Program-made: the position numbers and the translations under genes
Notes under the pieces: generated by a model
The model's input: the letters and a program-made list of their open reading frames with translations, nothing else
Databases searched by the model: none
What the model was told of the DNA's origin: nothing
From: Clostridium sp. AM30-24
Lineage (GTDB): Bacteria > Bacillota > Clostridia > Lachnospirales > Lachnospiraceae
DNA: 64,000 nt
Assembly (NCBI RefSeq): GCF_003480435.1
Contig: NZ_QUJB01000011.1
Span: 271 to 64,270, forward strand
Direction of reading: 5' to 3'
Part shown: in pieces, positions 51,861 to 63,641 of the stretch
Layout: the number at the start of each line of letters is the position of its first letter
Numbering within the stretch: the stretch's first letter is position 1

Positions 51861-54800
51861 ATGGAGAAAAGCAGAATGCGTCCGGTGCCGGCCGGCAAGA
51901 GCGTAAGAATGAGCTTCTCAAGACAGAAAGAAGTTCTTGAGATGCCGAACCTGATCGAGATCCAGAAGGATTCTTATCAGTGGTTCCTCGACGAGGGCCT
52001 GAAAGAGGTCTTTGACGATATCTCTCCGATCGCTGACTTTGCTGGCCATCTGAGCCTGGAGTTTGTAGACTTCACGCTGTGCAAAGATGACATCAAATAT
52101 ACGATCGAAGAGTGCAAAGAGCGTGATGCGACTTACGCGGCACCTTTAAAGGTTAAGGTGAGACTCTGCAACAAAGATAAAGATGAAATCAATGAACATG
52201 AGATTTTCATGGGCGATCTGCCGTTAATGACAGATACCGGCTCCTTCGTTATTAACGGTGCCGAGCGTGTTATCGTCAGCCAGTTGGTACGTTCCCCAGG
52301 TATATATTATGGAATCGATCATGATAAGATCGGTAAGGAATTATACTCCTGTACCGTGATCCCGAACCGTGGAGCATGGTTAGAGTATGAGACCGATTCC
52401 AACGACGTGTTCTATGTCCGTGTAGACCGTACAAGAAAGGTCCCGGTTACAGTCCTGATTCGTGCGCTCGGATATGGAACAAACGCCGAGATCATCGATC
52501 TCTTCGGTGAAGAGCCGAAGCTTCTCGCAAGCTTTGGAAAAGATACATCCGACAACTATCAGGATGGTCTCCTTGAATTATATAAGAAGATCCGTCCGGG
52601 CGAGCCGCTGTCCGTTGACAGCGCTGAGAGCCTGTTAAATGGTATGTTCTTTGATCCGAGAAGATACGATCTCGCGAAGGTTGGCAGATACAAATTCAAC
52701 AAGAAGCTCCACATGAAGAACCGTATCGTAGGACAGATTCCGTCTGAGGATATCGTCGATACATCTACAGGTGAAATCCTTGCTGAAGCAGGAAAGGCAA
52801 TCACAAAAGATCAGGCGATCGCGATCCAGAACGCAGCGATCCCGTACGTATGGATCCAGACTGAGGAGCGCGTAGAGAAGGTCCTCTCCAACCTCATGGT
52901 AGACCTTTCCGCATATGTGACATTTGATCCGGCAGAAGTAGGTATTACGGAATTAGTATACTACCCGGTATTAAAAGAGATTCTGGAAAAAGCAGGGGAT
53001 GACGAGGAAGCGTTAAAAGCAGAACTCCACCGCAACATCCATGAACTCGTTCCGAAGTGCATCACGAAGGAAGATATCCTTGCTTCCATCAACTACAATA
53101 TGCACCTTGAGTACGGCATCGGCGTAAAAGACGATATCGATCATCTTGGAAACCGTCGTATCCGTGCAGTCGGCGAGCTGCTTCAGAACCAGTACCGCAT
53201 CGGTCTCTCCAGAATGGAGCGTGTGGTACGCGAAAGAATGACGACGCAGGACATCGACGGAATCACTCCGCAGTCCTTGATCAATATCAAACCGGTAACC
53301 GCAGCAGTGAAGGAGTTCTTCGGAAGCTCCCAGTTATCTCAGTTCATGGACCAGAACAACCCGTTATCCGAGCTTACGCATAAGAGACGTCTCTCCGCGT
53401 TAGGACCGGGCGGTCTGTCCAGAGAACGTGCAGGATTCGAGGTTCGAGATGTACACTACACCCACTATGGCCGTATGTGTCCGGTCGAGACTCCTGAGGG
53501 ACCGAACATCGGTCTGATCAACTCCCTTGCGAGCTATGCAAAGGTAAACCAGTACGGTTTTGTTGAGGCTCCGTACCGTGTCGTAGATAAGACTGATCCG
53601 GCAAACCCGCGTGTTACCGATGAAGTCGTTTATATGACCGCGGACGAAGAGGATAACTACATCGTAGCACAGGCGAACGAGCCGCTCGATGAGGAAGGTC
53701 ACTTCATCCACAACAACGTATCCGGTCGTTTCCGTGAGGAGACTTCCTCCTTCCAGAAGAGACAGATCGATTTAATGGACGTATCCCCGAGAATGGTATT
53801 CTCTGTCGCTACATCCATGATCCCGTTCTTACAGAACGATGACGCGAACCGTGCCCTGATGGGATCCAACATGCAGCGTCAGGCAGTACCGCTTCTTTCC
53901 ACAGAAGCTCCGGTCGTTGGTACCGGTATCGAGGGCAAGGCTGCCGTTGACTCCGGTGTCTGCGTTGTTGCAAAGAATGCCGGCGTTGTTGAGCGCTCCG
54001 CGTCCAATGAGATCGTGATCAAGAGAGATTCTGACGGAAACCGCGATGTTTACCGTCTGATCAAATTCTCACGAAGCAACCAGTCCAACAGCTATAACCA
54101 GAAGCCGATCGTTTACAAGGGAGACCATGTAGAGAAGGGCGAGGTTATCGCAGACGGACCGTCCACAAAGGATGGAGAGATCGCACTTGGTAAGAACCCG
54201 CTGATCGGATTCATGACCTGGGAAGGTTACAACTACGAGGATGCGGTTCTCTTAAGCGAAAAACTCGTTATGAACGATGTATACACATCTGTTCATATTG
54301 AAGAATATGAATGCGAATCCCGTGACACCAAGTTAGGACCGGAAGAGATCACAAGAGATGTTCCGGGTGTTGGTGAGGACGCATTAAAAGACCTGGATGA
54401 GAGAGGAATCATCCGCATCGGCGCTGAGGTACGTGCCGGTGATATCTTAGTCGGAAAGGTAACTCCGAAGGGAGAGACTGAGCTGACTGCAGAAGAAAGA
54501 CTTCTTCGCGCGATCTTCGGTGAGAAGGCAAGAGAAGTCCGCGATACATCCTTAAAAGTACCGCACGGTGCTTACGGAACCATCATCGACGCAAAACTCT
54601 TCACAAGAGAGAACGGCGACGAGCTTGCTCCTGGCGTAAACGAGACAGTCCGCATCTACATCGCACAGAAACGTAAGATCTCTGTCGGTGATAAGATGGC
54701 CGGCCGTCATGGTAACAAGGGTGTTGTCTCCCGTGTACTTCCGGTAGAGGATATGCCGTTCCTTCCGAATGGCCGTCCGCTCGATATCGTATTAAACCCG

Positions 54801-55724
54801 TTAGGCGTGCCGTCCCGAATGAACATCGGACAGGTCCTCGAGATCCACTTAAGCCTTGCTGCAAAGGCACTCGGCTTTAACGTTTCCACACCGGTATTCG
54901 ATGGCGCGGACGAGAACGATATCCAGGATACACTGGAGCTTGCAAATGATTATGTAAATATGGAATGGGATGCATTCCAGGAGAAGTATAAGGATATCCT
55001 TCGTCCGGATGCGATGGAATACCTCGGCGAGCACCTTGACCATCGTGCTCTCTGGAAAGGCGTTCCGATCAGCCGTACCGGTAAAGTACAGCTCCGCGAC
55101 GGACGTACAGGTGAATACTTCGATGGTCCGACTACGATCGGACACATGCACTATCTGAAACTGCATCACCTGGTTGATGATAAGATCCATGCCCGTTCCA
55201 CAGGTCCATACGCACTGGTAACCCAGCAGCCGTTAGGTGGTAAAGCACAGTTCGGCGGACAGCGTTTCGGTGAGATGGAGGTTTGGGCTCTTGAGGCTTA
55301 CGGTGCGGCTTACACCCTTCAGGAGATCCTGACTGTGAAGTCCGATGACGTTGTAGGACGTGTAAAGACCTACGAGGCGATCATCAAGGGCGAGAACATT
55401 CCGGAGCCGGGTATTCCGGAGTCCTTCAAGGTACTCTTAAAAGAGTTACAGTCTCTCGGACTGGACGTAAGAGTGCTGCGTGACAACGGTGAAGAGGTCG
55501 ATATGTCTGAGAACATCGACTACTCCGATACCAACTATGACCTTCGTTCCATCATCGAGGGAGACCGCCGTTATAACGATAAGGAAGACTTATCCGACTA
55601 TGGATTCCAGAAACAGGAATTCAAGGGCGACGAGCTCGTTAATGTGGAAGAAGATGACTATACAAACGACGGTGCCAAAGACGACTATGTCGATGACGAT
55701 TATACCGAGGATGACGACAAATAA
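51861..55724 (+). CDS. rpoB: RNA polymerase beta subunit
   Basis: A 1287-residue core subunit of RNA polymerase. The rifampicin region [44 protein letters not shown] is of sensitive type at the usual positions. [13 protein letters not shown] and the C-terminal [25 protein letters not shown] are intact. A very acidic C-terminal tail (Asp/Glu/Tyr) extends the protein. The ATG 51861 fits the family N-terminus; GTG 51849 is a possible earlier start. No rplJ-rplL precedes it. Confidence 0.97.
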   Translation: MEKSRMRPVPAGKSVRMSFSRQKEVLEMPNLIEIQKDSYQWFLDEGLKEVFDDISPIADFAGHLSLEFVDFTLCKDDIKYTIEECKERDATYAAPLKVKVRLCNKDKDEINEHEIFMGDLPLMTDTGSFVINGAERVIVSQLVRSPGIYYGIDHDKIGKELYSCTVIPNRGAWLEYETDSNDVFYVRVDRTRKVPVTVLIRALGYGTNAEIIDLFGEEPKLLASFGKDTSDNYQDGLLELYKKIRPGEPLSVDSAESLLNGMFFDPRRYDLAKVGRYKFNKKLHMKNRIVGQIPSEDIVDTSTGEILAEAGKAITKDQAIAIQNAAIPYVWIQTEERVEKVLSNLMVDLSAYVTFDPAEVGITELVYYPVLKEILEKAGDDEEALKAELHRNIHELVPKCITKEDILASINYNMHLEYGIGVKDDIDHLGNRRIRAVGELLQNQYRIGLSRMERVVRERMTTQDIDGITPQSLINIKPVTAAVKEFFGSSQLSQFMDQNNPLSELTHKRRLSALGPGGLSRERAGFEVRDVHYTHYGRMCPVETPEGPNIGLINSLASYAKVNQYGFVEAPYRVVDKTDPANPRVTDEVVYMTADEEDNYIVAQANEPLDEEGHFIHNNVSGRFREETSSFQKRQIDLMDVSPRMVFSVATSMIPFLQNDDANRALMGSNMQRQAVPLLSTEAPVVGTGIEGKAAVDSGVCVVAKNAGVVERSASNEIVIKRDSDGNRDVYRLIKFSRSNQSNSYNQKPIVYKGDHVEKGEVIADGPSTKDGEIALGKNPLIGFMTWEGYNYEDAVLLSEKLVMNDVYTSVHIEEYECESRDTKLGPEEITRDVPGVGEDALKDLDERGIIRIGAEVRAGDILVGKVTPKGETELTAEERLLRAIFGEKAREVRDTSLKVPHGAYGTIIDAKLFTRENGDELAPGVNETVRIYIAQKRKISVGDKMAGRHGNKGVVSRVLPVEDMPFLPNGRPLDIVLNPLGVPSRMNIGQVLEIHLSLAAKALGFNVSTPVFDGADENDIQDTLELANDYVNMEWDAFQEKYKDILRPDAMEYLGEHLDHRALWKGVPISRTGKVQLRDGRTGEYFDGPTTIGHMHYLKLHHLVDDKIHARSTGPYALVTQQPLGGKAQFGGQRFGEMEVWALEAYGAAYTLQEILTVKSDDVVGRVKTYEAIIKGENIPEPGIPESFKVLLKELQSLGLDVRVLRDNGEEVDMSENIDYSDTNYDLRSIIEGDRRYNDKEDLSDYGFQKQEFKGDELVNVEEDDYTNDGAKDDYVDDDYTEDDDK

Positions 55725-55743
55725 TTAGAAGGGAGTACCGTTC

Positions 55744-58700
55744 ATGCCTGAGACAAATGAAACTTATCAGCCGATGACATTTGACGCGATCCGTATCGGA
55801 CTTGCCTCTTCGGAAAAGATTCTGGAATGGTCCCATGGTGAGGTTAAGAAACCGGAGACCATCAACTACAGAACCTTAAAGCCGGAGAAAGACGGTCTGT
55901 ACTGTGAGAGAATCTTTGGACCAACCAAGGACTGGGAGTGTCATTGTGGTAAATACAAGAAAATCAGATATAAAGGTGTTATCTGTGACCGCTGCGGCGT
56001 TGAGGTAACAAAATCCAGCGTCCGCCGTGAGCGTATCGGACACATCGCGCTTGCTGCTCCGGTATCCCATATCTGGTATTTTAAAGGTATTCCGAGCCGT
56101 ATGGGCCTGATCCTGGATATCTCTCCGAGAGTCCTCGAGAAAGTCCTGTACTTCGCTTCCTATATCGTTCTGGATGCCGGCAATACCGGCCTTCAGTTAA
56201 AGCAGGTCCTTTCTGAGAAAGAGTACCGTGATGCTGTTGAAAAGTACGGCTACGGCACATTCCGTGTGGGAATGGGTGCTGAGGCTGTTCAGGAACTTTT
56301 AAAGAATATCGATCTGGATAAAGACTCCGAAGAGCTTAGAAAAGCTCTTCAGGAGGCATCCGGACAGAAGAGAGCGAGAATCATCAAACGTCTTGAGGTC
56401 GTAGATGCATTCCGCAGCTCCGGAAACAGACCGGAGTGGATGATCATGAATGTGATTCCGGTTATCCCGCCGGATATCCGTCCGATGGTTCAGCTTGACG
56501 GTGGACGTTTCGCGACATCCGACTTAAATGACTTATACAGAAGAATCATCAACCGTAACAACCGTCTTGCAAGACTTCTTGAGCTCGGTGCTCCGGATAT
56601 TATCGTCCGCAACGAGAAGAGAATGCTTCAGGAGGCCGTTGATGCCCTGATCGATAACGGCAGACGCGGCAGACCGGTTACAGGTCCTGGAAACCGTGCA
56701 TTAAAGTCCCTTTCCGATATGTTAAAGGGTAAACAGGGACGTTTCCGTCAGAACCTTCTTGGTAAGCGAGTTGACTATTCCGGACGTTCCGTTATCGTCG
56801 TTGGACCGGAACTTAAGATCTATCAGTGCGGTCTCCCGAAAGAGATGGCGATCGAGCTCTTCAAACCGTTCGTTATGAAGGAACTCGTTGCTAACGGAAC
56901 AGCACATAACATTAAGAACGCGAAGAAGATGGTTGAGCGCCTCCAGACAGAGGTCTGGGACGTACTTGAGGATGTAATCAAAGAGCATCCGGTTATGTTA
57001 AACCGTGCTCCTACTCTTCACCGTCTTGGTATTCAGGCGTTCGAGCCGATCCTTGTAGAAGGTAAGGCGATCAAGCTTCATCCGCTCGTTTGTACCGCAT
57101 TCAACGCGGACTTCGATGGAGACCAGATGGCGGTTCACCTTCCGCTTACAATGGAAGCACAGGCAGAGTGCCGCTTCCTTCTTCTCTCCCCGAACAACCT
57201 GTTAAAGCCGTCTGATGGTGGTCCGGTAGCCGTTCCTTCCCAGGATATGGTTCTCGGTATCTACTATTTGACACAGGAGAGACCGGGCGCAAAGGGCGAG
57301 GGAATGTTCTTCAAGAGCCCGAACGAAGCACTTCTTGCATATGAGAACGGTGCCGTTACTCTTCACGCAAGAATCAAAGTCCGTGTGACAAAGACTCTTC
57401 CGGATGGAAGAACAATGACTGGTATCGTTGATACAACTGTCGGACGTATCCTCTTCAACGAGATCATCCCGCAGGATCTTGGATTTGTAGACAGAACGAT
57501 CCCGGGCAACGAGTTAAAGCCGGAGATCGATTTCCTCGTAAAGAAGAAACAGTTAAAGCAGATCCTCGAGAAGGTCATCAATACACACGGAGCGATCCAG
57601 ACAGCGATCACCCTGGACGATATCAAGGCGATCGGTTACAAGTACTCCACAAGAGCAGCTATGACCGTATCCATTTCCGATATGACTGTCCCGGCAACAA
57701 AGAAGCAGCTTCTTGCAGACGCAGAAGCTACCGTTGACCGTATCGCTAAGAACTTCCGCCGTGGTCTTATCACAGAGGAAGAGCGTTACAAAGAAGTTAT
57801 CGATGTATGGAAAGCAACCGATGACCAGCTGACACATGACCTTCTGACAGGTCTTGATAAATACAACAACATCTTCATGATGGCGGACTCCGGAGCCCGT
57901 GGTTCCGATAAACAGATCAAGCAGCTTGCCGGTATGCGAGGACTCATGGCGGATACGACCGGTCACACGATCGAACTCCCGATCAAGTCCAACTTCCGTG
58001 AAGGTCTTGACGTACTTGAGTACTTCATCTCCGCGCATGGTGCGAGAAAAGGTATGTCCGATACCGCTCTTCGTACAGCCGACTCCGGTTACCTGACAAG
58101 ACGTCTTGTTGACGTATCCCAGGACCTTATCATCCGTGAGACAGACTGCTGTGAAAGCAAGGGAACGATCCCGTACATGGAGATCGAGGGCTTTACGGAC
58201 GGTAAAGAGACCATCGAGACGCTGCAGGAGAGATTGACAGGCAGATATATCGCTGAGACGATCACAGATCCGGATACTGGAGAAGTTGTTGTTAAGGCTA
58301 ACCATATGTGTACACCGAAACGTGCCGCAGCCGTTATCAAGGTTCTTGAAAAGCTCGGCAGAAATACTGTTAAGATCCGTACAGTCCTGACATGTAAGTG
58401 CCATATCGGTGTCTGCTCCAAGTGCTACGGCGCGAACATGGCGACAGGCCAGCCGGTACAGGTCGGAGAGGCTGTTGGTATCATTGCCGCACAGTCCATC
58501 GGTGAGCCGGGTACACAGCTGACCATGCGTACATTCCACTCCGGCGGTGTTGCCGGCGGCGATATCACACAGGGTCTTCCTCGTGTCGAGGAGCTTTTCG
58601 AAGCCAGACGCCCGAAGGGACTTGCGATCATCGCTGAATTCGGTGGTGTTGTTACAATTAAAGATACAAAGAAAAAACGTGAGATCATCGTTACGGACCA

Positions 58701-59415
58701 GGAGACAGGAAACTCCAAGACTTATCTGATCCCTTATGGTTCCAGAATCAAAGTTGCGGACGGACAGGTTCTCGAGGCCGGCGACGTTCTTACAGAGGGT
58801 AGTATCAACCCGCACGACCTGTTAAAGGTTAAGGGCGTTCGTGCCGTACAGGATTACATGATCCGTGAGGTACAGCGTGTTTACCGTTTACAGGGTGTAG
58901 AGATCAACGATAAGCATATCGAGATGATCGTTCGTCAGATGTTAAAGAAGATCCGTATCGAGGAGAGCGGCGATTCCGACGTTCTTCCGGGCGTATCCAT
59001 GGATGTTCTTGATTTCAACGAGATGAACGAGGAGCTCATCGCAGCTGGCAAACAGCCGGCAGAGGGCAAACAGGTCATGCTCGGTATCACAAAGGCATCC
59101 CTTGCGACCGATTCCTTCTTATCCGCCGCATCCTTCCAGGAGACCACCAAGGTTCTTACTGAGGCTGCGATCAACGGTAAGGTCGATCACCTGATCGGTC
59201 TGAAAGAGAATGTTATTATCGGTAAGCTGATCCCGGCTGGTACCGGAATGAAGCGTTACCGCAATATCAAGCTCAGCACAGGCGAGATTGAGGATAAGAT
59301 CCAGGAGCAGGAAGCACCGGTTGCTGAAGAGCCGCAGGAGGAGACGGATGCTCCGCTTGAGGAAGCAGATAAGATCATTCTCAACGAGGATGATACACAG
59401 GATGTCGATGAGTGA
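55744..59415 (+). CDS. rpoC: RNA polymerase beta-prime subunit
   Basis: A 1223-residue catalytic subunit. The zinc site is Cys66, Cys68, Cys81 and Cys84. The active-site metal motif [13 protein letters not shown] and the trigger-loop and bridge-helix regions ([41 protein letters not shown]) are complete. An acidic tail ends the protein. It follows rpoB by 19 bases with GAAGGGAG before the ATG. The rpsL-rpsG-fusA genes that usually follow are absent. Confidence 0.98.
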   Translation: MPETNETYQPMTFDAIRIGLASSEKILEWSHGEVKKPETINYRTLKPEKDGLYCERIFGPTKDWECHCGKYKKIRYKGVICDRCGVEVTKSSVRRERIGHIALAAPVSHIWYFKGIPSRMGLILDISPRVLEKVLYFASYIVLDAGNTGLQLKQVLSEKEYRDAVEKYGYGTFRVGMGAEAVQELLKNIDLDKDSEELRKALQEASGQKRARIIKRLEVVDAFRSSGNRPEWMIMNVIPVIPPDIRPMVQLDGGRFATSDLNDLYRRIINRNNRLARLLELGAPDIIVRNEKRMLQEAVDALIDNGRRGRPVTGPGNRALKSLSDMLKGKQGRFRQNLLGKRVDYSGRSVIVVGPELKIYQCGLPKEMAIELFKPFVMKELVANGTAHNIKNAKKMVERLQTEVWDVLEDVIKEHPVMLNRAPTLHRLGIQAFEPILVEGKAIKLHPLVCTAFNADFDGDQMAVHLPLTMEAQAECRFLLLSPNNLLKPSDGGPVAVPSQDMVLGIYYLTQERPGAKGEGMFFKSPNEALLAYENGAVTLHARIKVRVTKTLPDGRTMTGIVDTTVGRILFNEIIPQDLGFVDRTIPGNELKPEIDFLVKKKQLKQILEKVINTHGAIQTAITLDDIKAIGYKYSTRAAMTVSISDMTVPATKKQLLADAEATVDRIAKNFRRGLITEEERYKEVIDVWKATDDQLTHDLLTGLDKYNNIFMMADSGARGSDKQIKQLAGMRGLMADTTGHTIELPIKSNFREGLDVLEYFISAHGARKGMSDTALRTADSGYLTRRLVDVSQDLIIRETDCCESKGTIPYMEIEGFTDGKETIETLQERLTGRYIAETITDPDTGEVVVKANHMCTPKRAAAVIKVLEKLGRNTVKIRTVLTCKCHIGVCSKCYGANMATGQPVQVGEAVGIIAAQSIGEPGTQLTMRTFHSGGVAGGDITQGLPRVEELFEARRPKGLAIIAEFGGVVTIKDTKKKREIIVTDQETGNSKTYLIPYGSRIKVADGQVLEAGDVLTEGSINPHDLLKVKGVRAVQDYMIREVQRVYRLQGVEINDKHIEMIVRQMLKKIRIEESGDSDVLPGVSMDVLDFNEMNEELIAAGKQPAEGKQVMLGITKASLATDSFLSAASFQETTKVLTEAAINGKVDHLIGLKENVIIGKLIPAGTGMKRYRNIKLSTGEIEDKIQEQEAPVAEEPQEETDAPLEEADKIILNEDDTQDVDE

Positions 59416-59490
59416 TCGGTATTTTGACAAATAAATATATCGGAAAGCTTTCTGGAAACAGGAACTTTTCCGTATGCTGAGGCATATAAG

Positions 59491-59533
59491 AACAGCGAGG
59501 AGAACATGAAAGATCATGTTTTTCCTCGCTGTT
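59491..59533 (+). terminator. Probable terminator hairpin of rpoBC
   Basis: AACAGCGAGG (59491-59500) pairs with CCTCGCTGTT (59524-59533), inner ACATG/CATGT. The T-run lies in the loop side rather than after the stem, so termination may be weak. Confidence 0.5.
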
Positions 59534-59680
59534 TGAGTATACAGATGGTTAGAAGAAAGCAACTTGTAACGATTCGGCGGGCCGATGGGCTTTCTGTGCT
59601 GAATGTGAGAAGACCTGAATTACAATTTCTTGATTTTTGGCTTGGCGCGGCAAGTGTGCGGACCGATGGAGGTGTTTTAC

Positions 59681-60850
59681 ATGATTACGATACTGTCCGG
59701 CTTATTTATTAAAAACAGAGATCAATTCGGGAACAGCGATGTGCGCCGTGCCTACGGCATGCTCTGCAGTATTGTGGGCATCGCGCTCAATGTATTTCTG
59801 TTTGCCGGAAAATATCTGGCGGGTGTGATCAGTGGATCCATCGCTATTACGGCGGATGCATTCAATAACCTGTCAGATGCAGGATCATCCTTTATATCTC
59901 TTGTGGGATTTAAATTTTCCGGCATGAAGGCTGACGCGGATCACCCCTTTGGACACGGGCGCATCGAGTATGTCTCCGGATTTGGAGTTTCCATGGTCAT
60001 CATTCTCATGGGAATCGAGCTTTTCAAAACTTCCATAGAGAAGATCTTTCATCCGGAGCCGGTGGAGACTGGTGCTCTGGCGGTGGGGATTCTTGTGGTC
60101 TCCATCTGTGTAAAGGGATACATGTGCTTTTACAATCGGACAGTCGGCAAAAAGATCCAGTCGGAGACCATGAAAGCGACGGCTATGGACAGTATGAGCG
60201 ATTCCATCGCGACAACGGCGGTTCTGATCTCCATGGCTGTGGCCCATGTGACAGGCATTAGTATCGATGGATGGTGCGGCTGCCTTGTGGCATGCTTTGT
60301 ATTGTATGCAGGATTTGGCGCGGCGAAGGATACCCTGAATCCGCTTCTCGGAGAACCGCCTTCCAGAGAATTTGTAAATGAGATCAGGACGATCGTTATG
60401 GCTCATCCTGAGATCCTTGGGATCCATGATCTAGTGGTCCACGATTACGGCCCGGGGAGACGCATGATCTCCCTCCACGGGGAAGTGTCCGGGGATTGCG
60501 ATATCTTCGAGATCCACGATGTGATCGATCGGATCGAGAAGGAATTGAAGGAAAAACTTGGCTGTGAGGCCGTGATCCACATGGATCCGATCGTAGTGAA
60601 TAACGAGGCGATCAATGAGACAAAAAAGGAAGTTGTTGACATGATCAATGAACATTTTCCGGGCGTCACCATCCATGATTTCCGCATGATCCAGGGTCCA
60701 ACCCATACGAACCTGATCTTCGATGCGGTGGTTCCATTCCAGTATGGGAAAACGAACGAAGAGGTAAAACAGGGGATCGCGAACCTGATCTCAGAGAAAT
60801 GGGATAGTTATTACGCAGTGATACAGGCAGAGCAGTCATATCTGGAATAA
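59681..60850 (+). CDS. Cation diffusion facilitator (CDF) metal exporter
   Basis: A 389-residue exporter of divalent metals (zinc, manganese, cobalt or iron) in exchange for protons. Six membrane segments carry ITADAFNNLSDAGSSF and HPFGHGRIEYVSG with the metal-binding Asp and His residues. A cytosolic domain follows and is longer than usual, with two ferredoxin-like repeats near 200-290 and 310-385. The start has GGAGGTG. It is a single-gene unit. Confidence 0.92.
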   Translation: MITILSGLFIKNRDQFGNSDVRRAYGMLCSIVGIALNVFLFAGKYLAGVISGSIAITADAFNNLSDAGSSFISLVGFKFSGMKADADHPFGHGRIEYVSGFGVSMVIILMGIELFKTSIEKIFHPEPVETGALAVGILVVSICVKGYMCFYNRTVGKKIQSETMKATAMDSMSDSIATTAVLISMAVAHVTGISIDGWCGCLVACFVLYAGFGAAKDTLNPLLGEPPSREFVNEIRTIVMAHPEILGIHDLVVHDYGPGRRMISLHGEVSGDCDIFEIHDVIDRIEKELKEKLGCEAVIHMDPIVVNNEAINETKKEVVDMINEHFPGVTIHDFRMIQGPTHTNLIFDAVVPFQYGKTNEEVKQGIANLISEKWDSYYAVIQAEQSYLE

Positions 60851-60863
60851 AGAAGAGAGATTG

Positions 60864-60903
60864 AATCCGGCAGAGCGTGCAGAAGCGCTTTGCCGGATTT
60901 TTG
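60864..60903 (+). terminator. Terminator of the CDF gene
   Basis: AATCCGGCA (60864-60872) pairs with TGCCGGATT (60891-60899), then TTTTG. Confidence 0.85.
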
Positions 60904-60942
60904 CAGTTAAAGAAAACGTAAGAAGTCTACAGGAAAAATGGT

Positions 60943-60971
60943 TTGCGATTGCATGGTTGAACTGCTATACT
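60943..60971 (+). promoter_or_regulatory. Promoter of the secreted repeat protein
   Basis: TTGCGA (60943-60948), 17-base spacer, TATACT (60966-60971). Confidence 0.6.
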
Positions 60972-61088
60972 TGAGATATGGAACTCACGGAAGTATGTGG
61001 GCAGATGGGTGACAGAACAGGCGCTCCGGCATCTGGAAACTTGTGCAGATGACCGACGCGATTGTTGAATTTTAAGGAGGTCTCTCTT

Positions 61089-62159
61089 ATGAAAAAGTGG
61101 AAAATGATCCTTACTGCAGCGATGCCGTTAGCAATGGCACTGTCCTTCCCAGCATTCGCGGGCGAATGGCACGAGGATATGAACGGCAGGTGGTATGAGA
61201 ACGATGACGGTTCCTACTGCCGGAACGGCTGGTACTGGATCGATGGTGATCATGATGGCTGGGCACAGTGCTATTATTTTGGAAATTCCGGTTATCTGCA
61301 GATGAATGCCGGATATGCGCAGACAAATACGGGTCATGCGGACGGATATGAGATCGACAAAAATGGTGCCTGGAGTGTAAATGGTGTTACCCAGGTAAAG
61401 GCAGTTCCGACCGCTGTCGCGGAGAACGATCCGGAGGCGCTGAAGGTCTATGAGGAAGCACAGCAGCTTAGCGAGTCTCTCCCGAGCGCGAATATCGATG
61501 TGGACTATACGATCACCATGTCTTATCTCGGACAGAATATTGATATGTCCATGAATATGAAGCTGATGATGAAAGAGGACGCGAACGGAGACATGCAGTT
61601 TGTATGCAAGGGTACCGCGGATACGCTTGGAACCGCAGTGCCGATCGATATGTTCTACACAGACGGATACATGTATGTGAACACTATGGGCATCAAGTAC
61701 AGGCAGGCCATGGATCTGGAAGCTGCGAAAGCTCAGGCCACACAGATCAACATGGATCTGGATACGGATGTTGTCAAAGGCTTGAGAATGTATACAAGCG
61801 GTGACACAAGGAAACTTGCATTTACTATTGATGACCAGAAGATCAACGAGATCCTGACCGCAGTTACCAGCGCGACCGCAGAGACCTACGAGGAGCTTGG
61901 GGTCACTCTGGACATGAAGATCAATGAGTCGAACGGCGAGATGACGGTCAACAAAGATGGCTATTGCGAGGCTATGAAGATGTTTATGGACTACGGAATG
62001 AGTGTCACAGATCATACAACATCCGAAGCTGATGAGATGAATTATAAGATGGATATCAATATGACATATAAGAATCCGGGCAAGGAAGTTTATTTTGAGA
62101 TCCCATCTACAGATGGCTACGAAGATATTGCTGTAGCTTATGTGGCAGATGCGGAATAG
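61089..62159 (+). CDS. Secreted protein with cell-wall-binding-like repeats and DUF6612-type domain
   Basis: A 356-residue protein with a clear signal peptide (residues 1-24, cut after AFA). Residues 25-110 contain Trp/Tyr/Gly-rich units (WHEDMNGRWYENDDG, CRNGWYWIDGDHDGWAQCYYFG) like choline-binding or wall-binding repeats. The rest is a beta-rich domain with VDYTITMSYLGQNIDMSMNM that resembles LppX/DUF6612-like lipoprotein carriers. It likely sits at the cell surface. AAGGAGG precedes the ATG. Confidence 0.8.
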   Translation: MKKWKMILTAAMPLAMALSFPAFAGEWHEDMNGRWYENDDGSYCRNGWYWIDGDHDGWAQCYYFGNSGYLQMNAGYAQTNTGHADGYEIDKNGAWSVNGVTQVKAVPTAVAENDPEALKVYEEAQQLSESLPSANIDVDYTITMSYLGQNIDMSMNMKLMMKEDANGDMQFVCKGTADTLGTAVPIDMFYTDGYMYVNTMGIKYRQAMDLEAAKAQATQINMDLDTDVVKGLRMYTSGDTRKLAFTIDDQKINEILTAVTSATAETYEELGVTLDMKINESNGEMTVNKDGYCEAMKMFMDYGMSVTDHTTSEADEMNYKMDINMTYKNPGKEVYFEIPSTDGYEDIAVAYVADAE

Positions 62160-62210
62160 GGGCAGTAGAATCGGAACCGGTCTGGTTTGTTAAAAAGTGA
62201 AGTGTAAATG

Positions 62211-62261
62211 GGCGCTGGTTTGCGTATGGCTGAGAGGTCATGGCAGATCAGCGCCTTTTTG
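62211..62261 (+). terminator. Intrinsic terminator
   Basis: GGCGCTG (62211-62217) pairs with CAGCGCC (62249-62255), then TTTTTG. Confidence 0.75.
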
Positions 62262-62420
62262 TGCCACAGGAAATCCCTGTTCACAGATGGAAGCGGCAGG
62301 CTTTGCAGAAATGTAGTTTCAACTGTAATGAGATCTGCACGTTGCTGCGTTTGGGAGAATAGCAGATTGGAGCATCTCTCATATATTAAATAGAAGAAAC
62401 AGGACAAAGAGGGAGAGATT

Positions 62421-63500
62421 ATGGTATCCATCAGCCTATGCATGATCGTGCGCAATGAGGAAAAGGTCCTCGGAAGATGCCTGGCCTGCGTGCAGGGATT
62501 TGCGGATGAGATCATAATTGTGGACACGGGATCTACGGACCGGACGAAGGAGATCGCATTTTCTTTTACGGACAAGGTTTATGATTTTAAATGGAAGGAT
62601 GACTTTGCAGCGGCGAGAAATTTTGCTTTTTCCAGGGGAACGGGGGATTACCTGTTCTGGCTGGATGCAGATGATGTGATAAGGCAGGAAGAGTGGAGAA
62701 AACTGATGGATCTGAAAAGACGGCTGGATATGGAACGGCCGGATGTAGTGATGATGAAATACGCGGTTGGATATGACGGGGATGGCGCACCGTCATTTTT
62801 CTTTTATAGAGAACGCCTTTTAAGACGGTGCGGAAAAGCAGTGTGGAAAGGGCGCATCCATGAGGCGGTGGAACCCTTTGGAAAAGTAGTGCGGGAAGAT
62901 ATCATGATCGAGCACCGGAAAGTGGGGACAGGGGATCCGGACAGGAATCTTCGGATATTTGAGCAGATGCTCCGGGAGAAGGGAAAACTATCTCCGCGGG
63001 ATCAGTATTATTACGGGAAGGAATTATATTACCACAGAAGATACCGGGATGCCGTTTCCGTATTTTCGGAATATCTGGAACTGCCGGATGGCTGGCGGGA
63101 AGACCGGGTGGATGCCTGCAGGCATGGGGCGTACTGTATGTACCGGATCGGAGATCGGGACCGGGCACTAAAGTTTCTGCTTTCCGGACTTTCTGAGGGG
63201 ATCCCGAAGCCGGAGCTCTGCTGTGATCTCGGATGGTGGTTCTTCTCGGCCAGGCGCTATCGCGACGCAATTTTCTGGTACGGGCAGGCAGTTCAGACCG
63301 GAAGGTGGACCGGGGAGGACGGTTTTGTGATGCCGGAGTGCCGGGGATATGTTCCATATCTGCAGATGTGTGTATGCTATGACAGGCTGGGGGAATGGAA
63401 AACGGCGGAGCGGTATAATGAGCTGGCGGAGAGGTGCCGGCCGGGGACGGAGACATGCCAGTTAAACAGGAAATATTTTGAGAAAAGAGCAGCAAATTGA
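62421..63500 (+). CDS. Family 2 glycosyltransferase with TPR-like tail
   Basis: A 359-residue cytosolic enzyme. The N-terminal GT-A domain has ISLCMIVRNEEKVLGRCL, IVDTGSTDRTKEIA and the metal-binding FWLDADDVI. After residue 190 helical repeats of tetratricopeptide type follow (YYYGKELYYHRRYRDAVSVF, YGQAVQTG). This layout is like SunS-type or surface-protein glycosyltransferases. The collagen-like gene just downstream could encode its acceptor, an inference from position. Confidence 0.88.
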   Translation: MVSISLCMIVRNEEKVLGRCLACVQGFADEIIIVDTGSTDRTKEIAFSFTDKVYDFKWKDDFAAARNFAFSRGTGDYLFWLDADDVIRQEEWRKLMDLKRRLDMERPDVVMMKYAVGYDGDGAPSFFFYRERLLRRCGKAVWKGRIHEAVEPFGKVVREDIMIEHRKVGTGDPDRNLRIFEQMLREKGKLSPRDQYYYGKELYYHRRYRDAVSVFSEYLELPDGWREDRVDACRHGAYCMYRIGDRDRALKFLLSGLSEGIPKPELCCDLGWWFFSARRYRDAIFWYGQAVQTGRWTGEDGFVMPECRGYVPYLQMCVCYDRLGEWKTAERYNELAERCRPGTETCQLNRKYFEKRAAN

Positions 63501-63641
63501 ATGGATCCAGTGAGGTGACAGCAGGAGTTTTGGACAAAAAATCGCAGAAGTAGCAGTTTCGGACGGGCAGCATAGATTATAGTAAGCGAACAACCTGTAT
63601 AGGATGTCCGCAAGGAAAATATGCTGAAAGGGGAATTGATC

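Noticed and set aside
57553..58815. 420-codon open frame antisense to rpoC
   Set aside because: It lies wholly within a certain essential gene and has no recognisable motifs.
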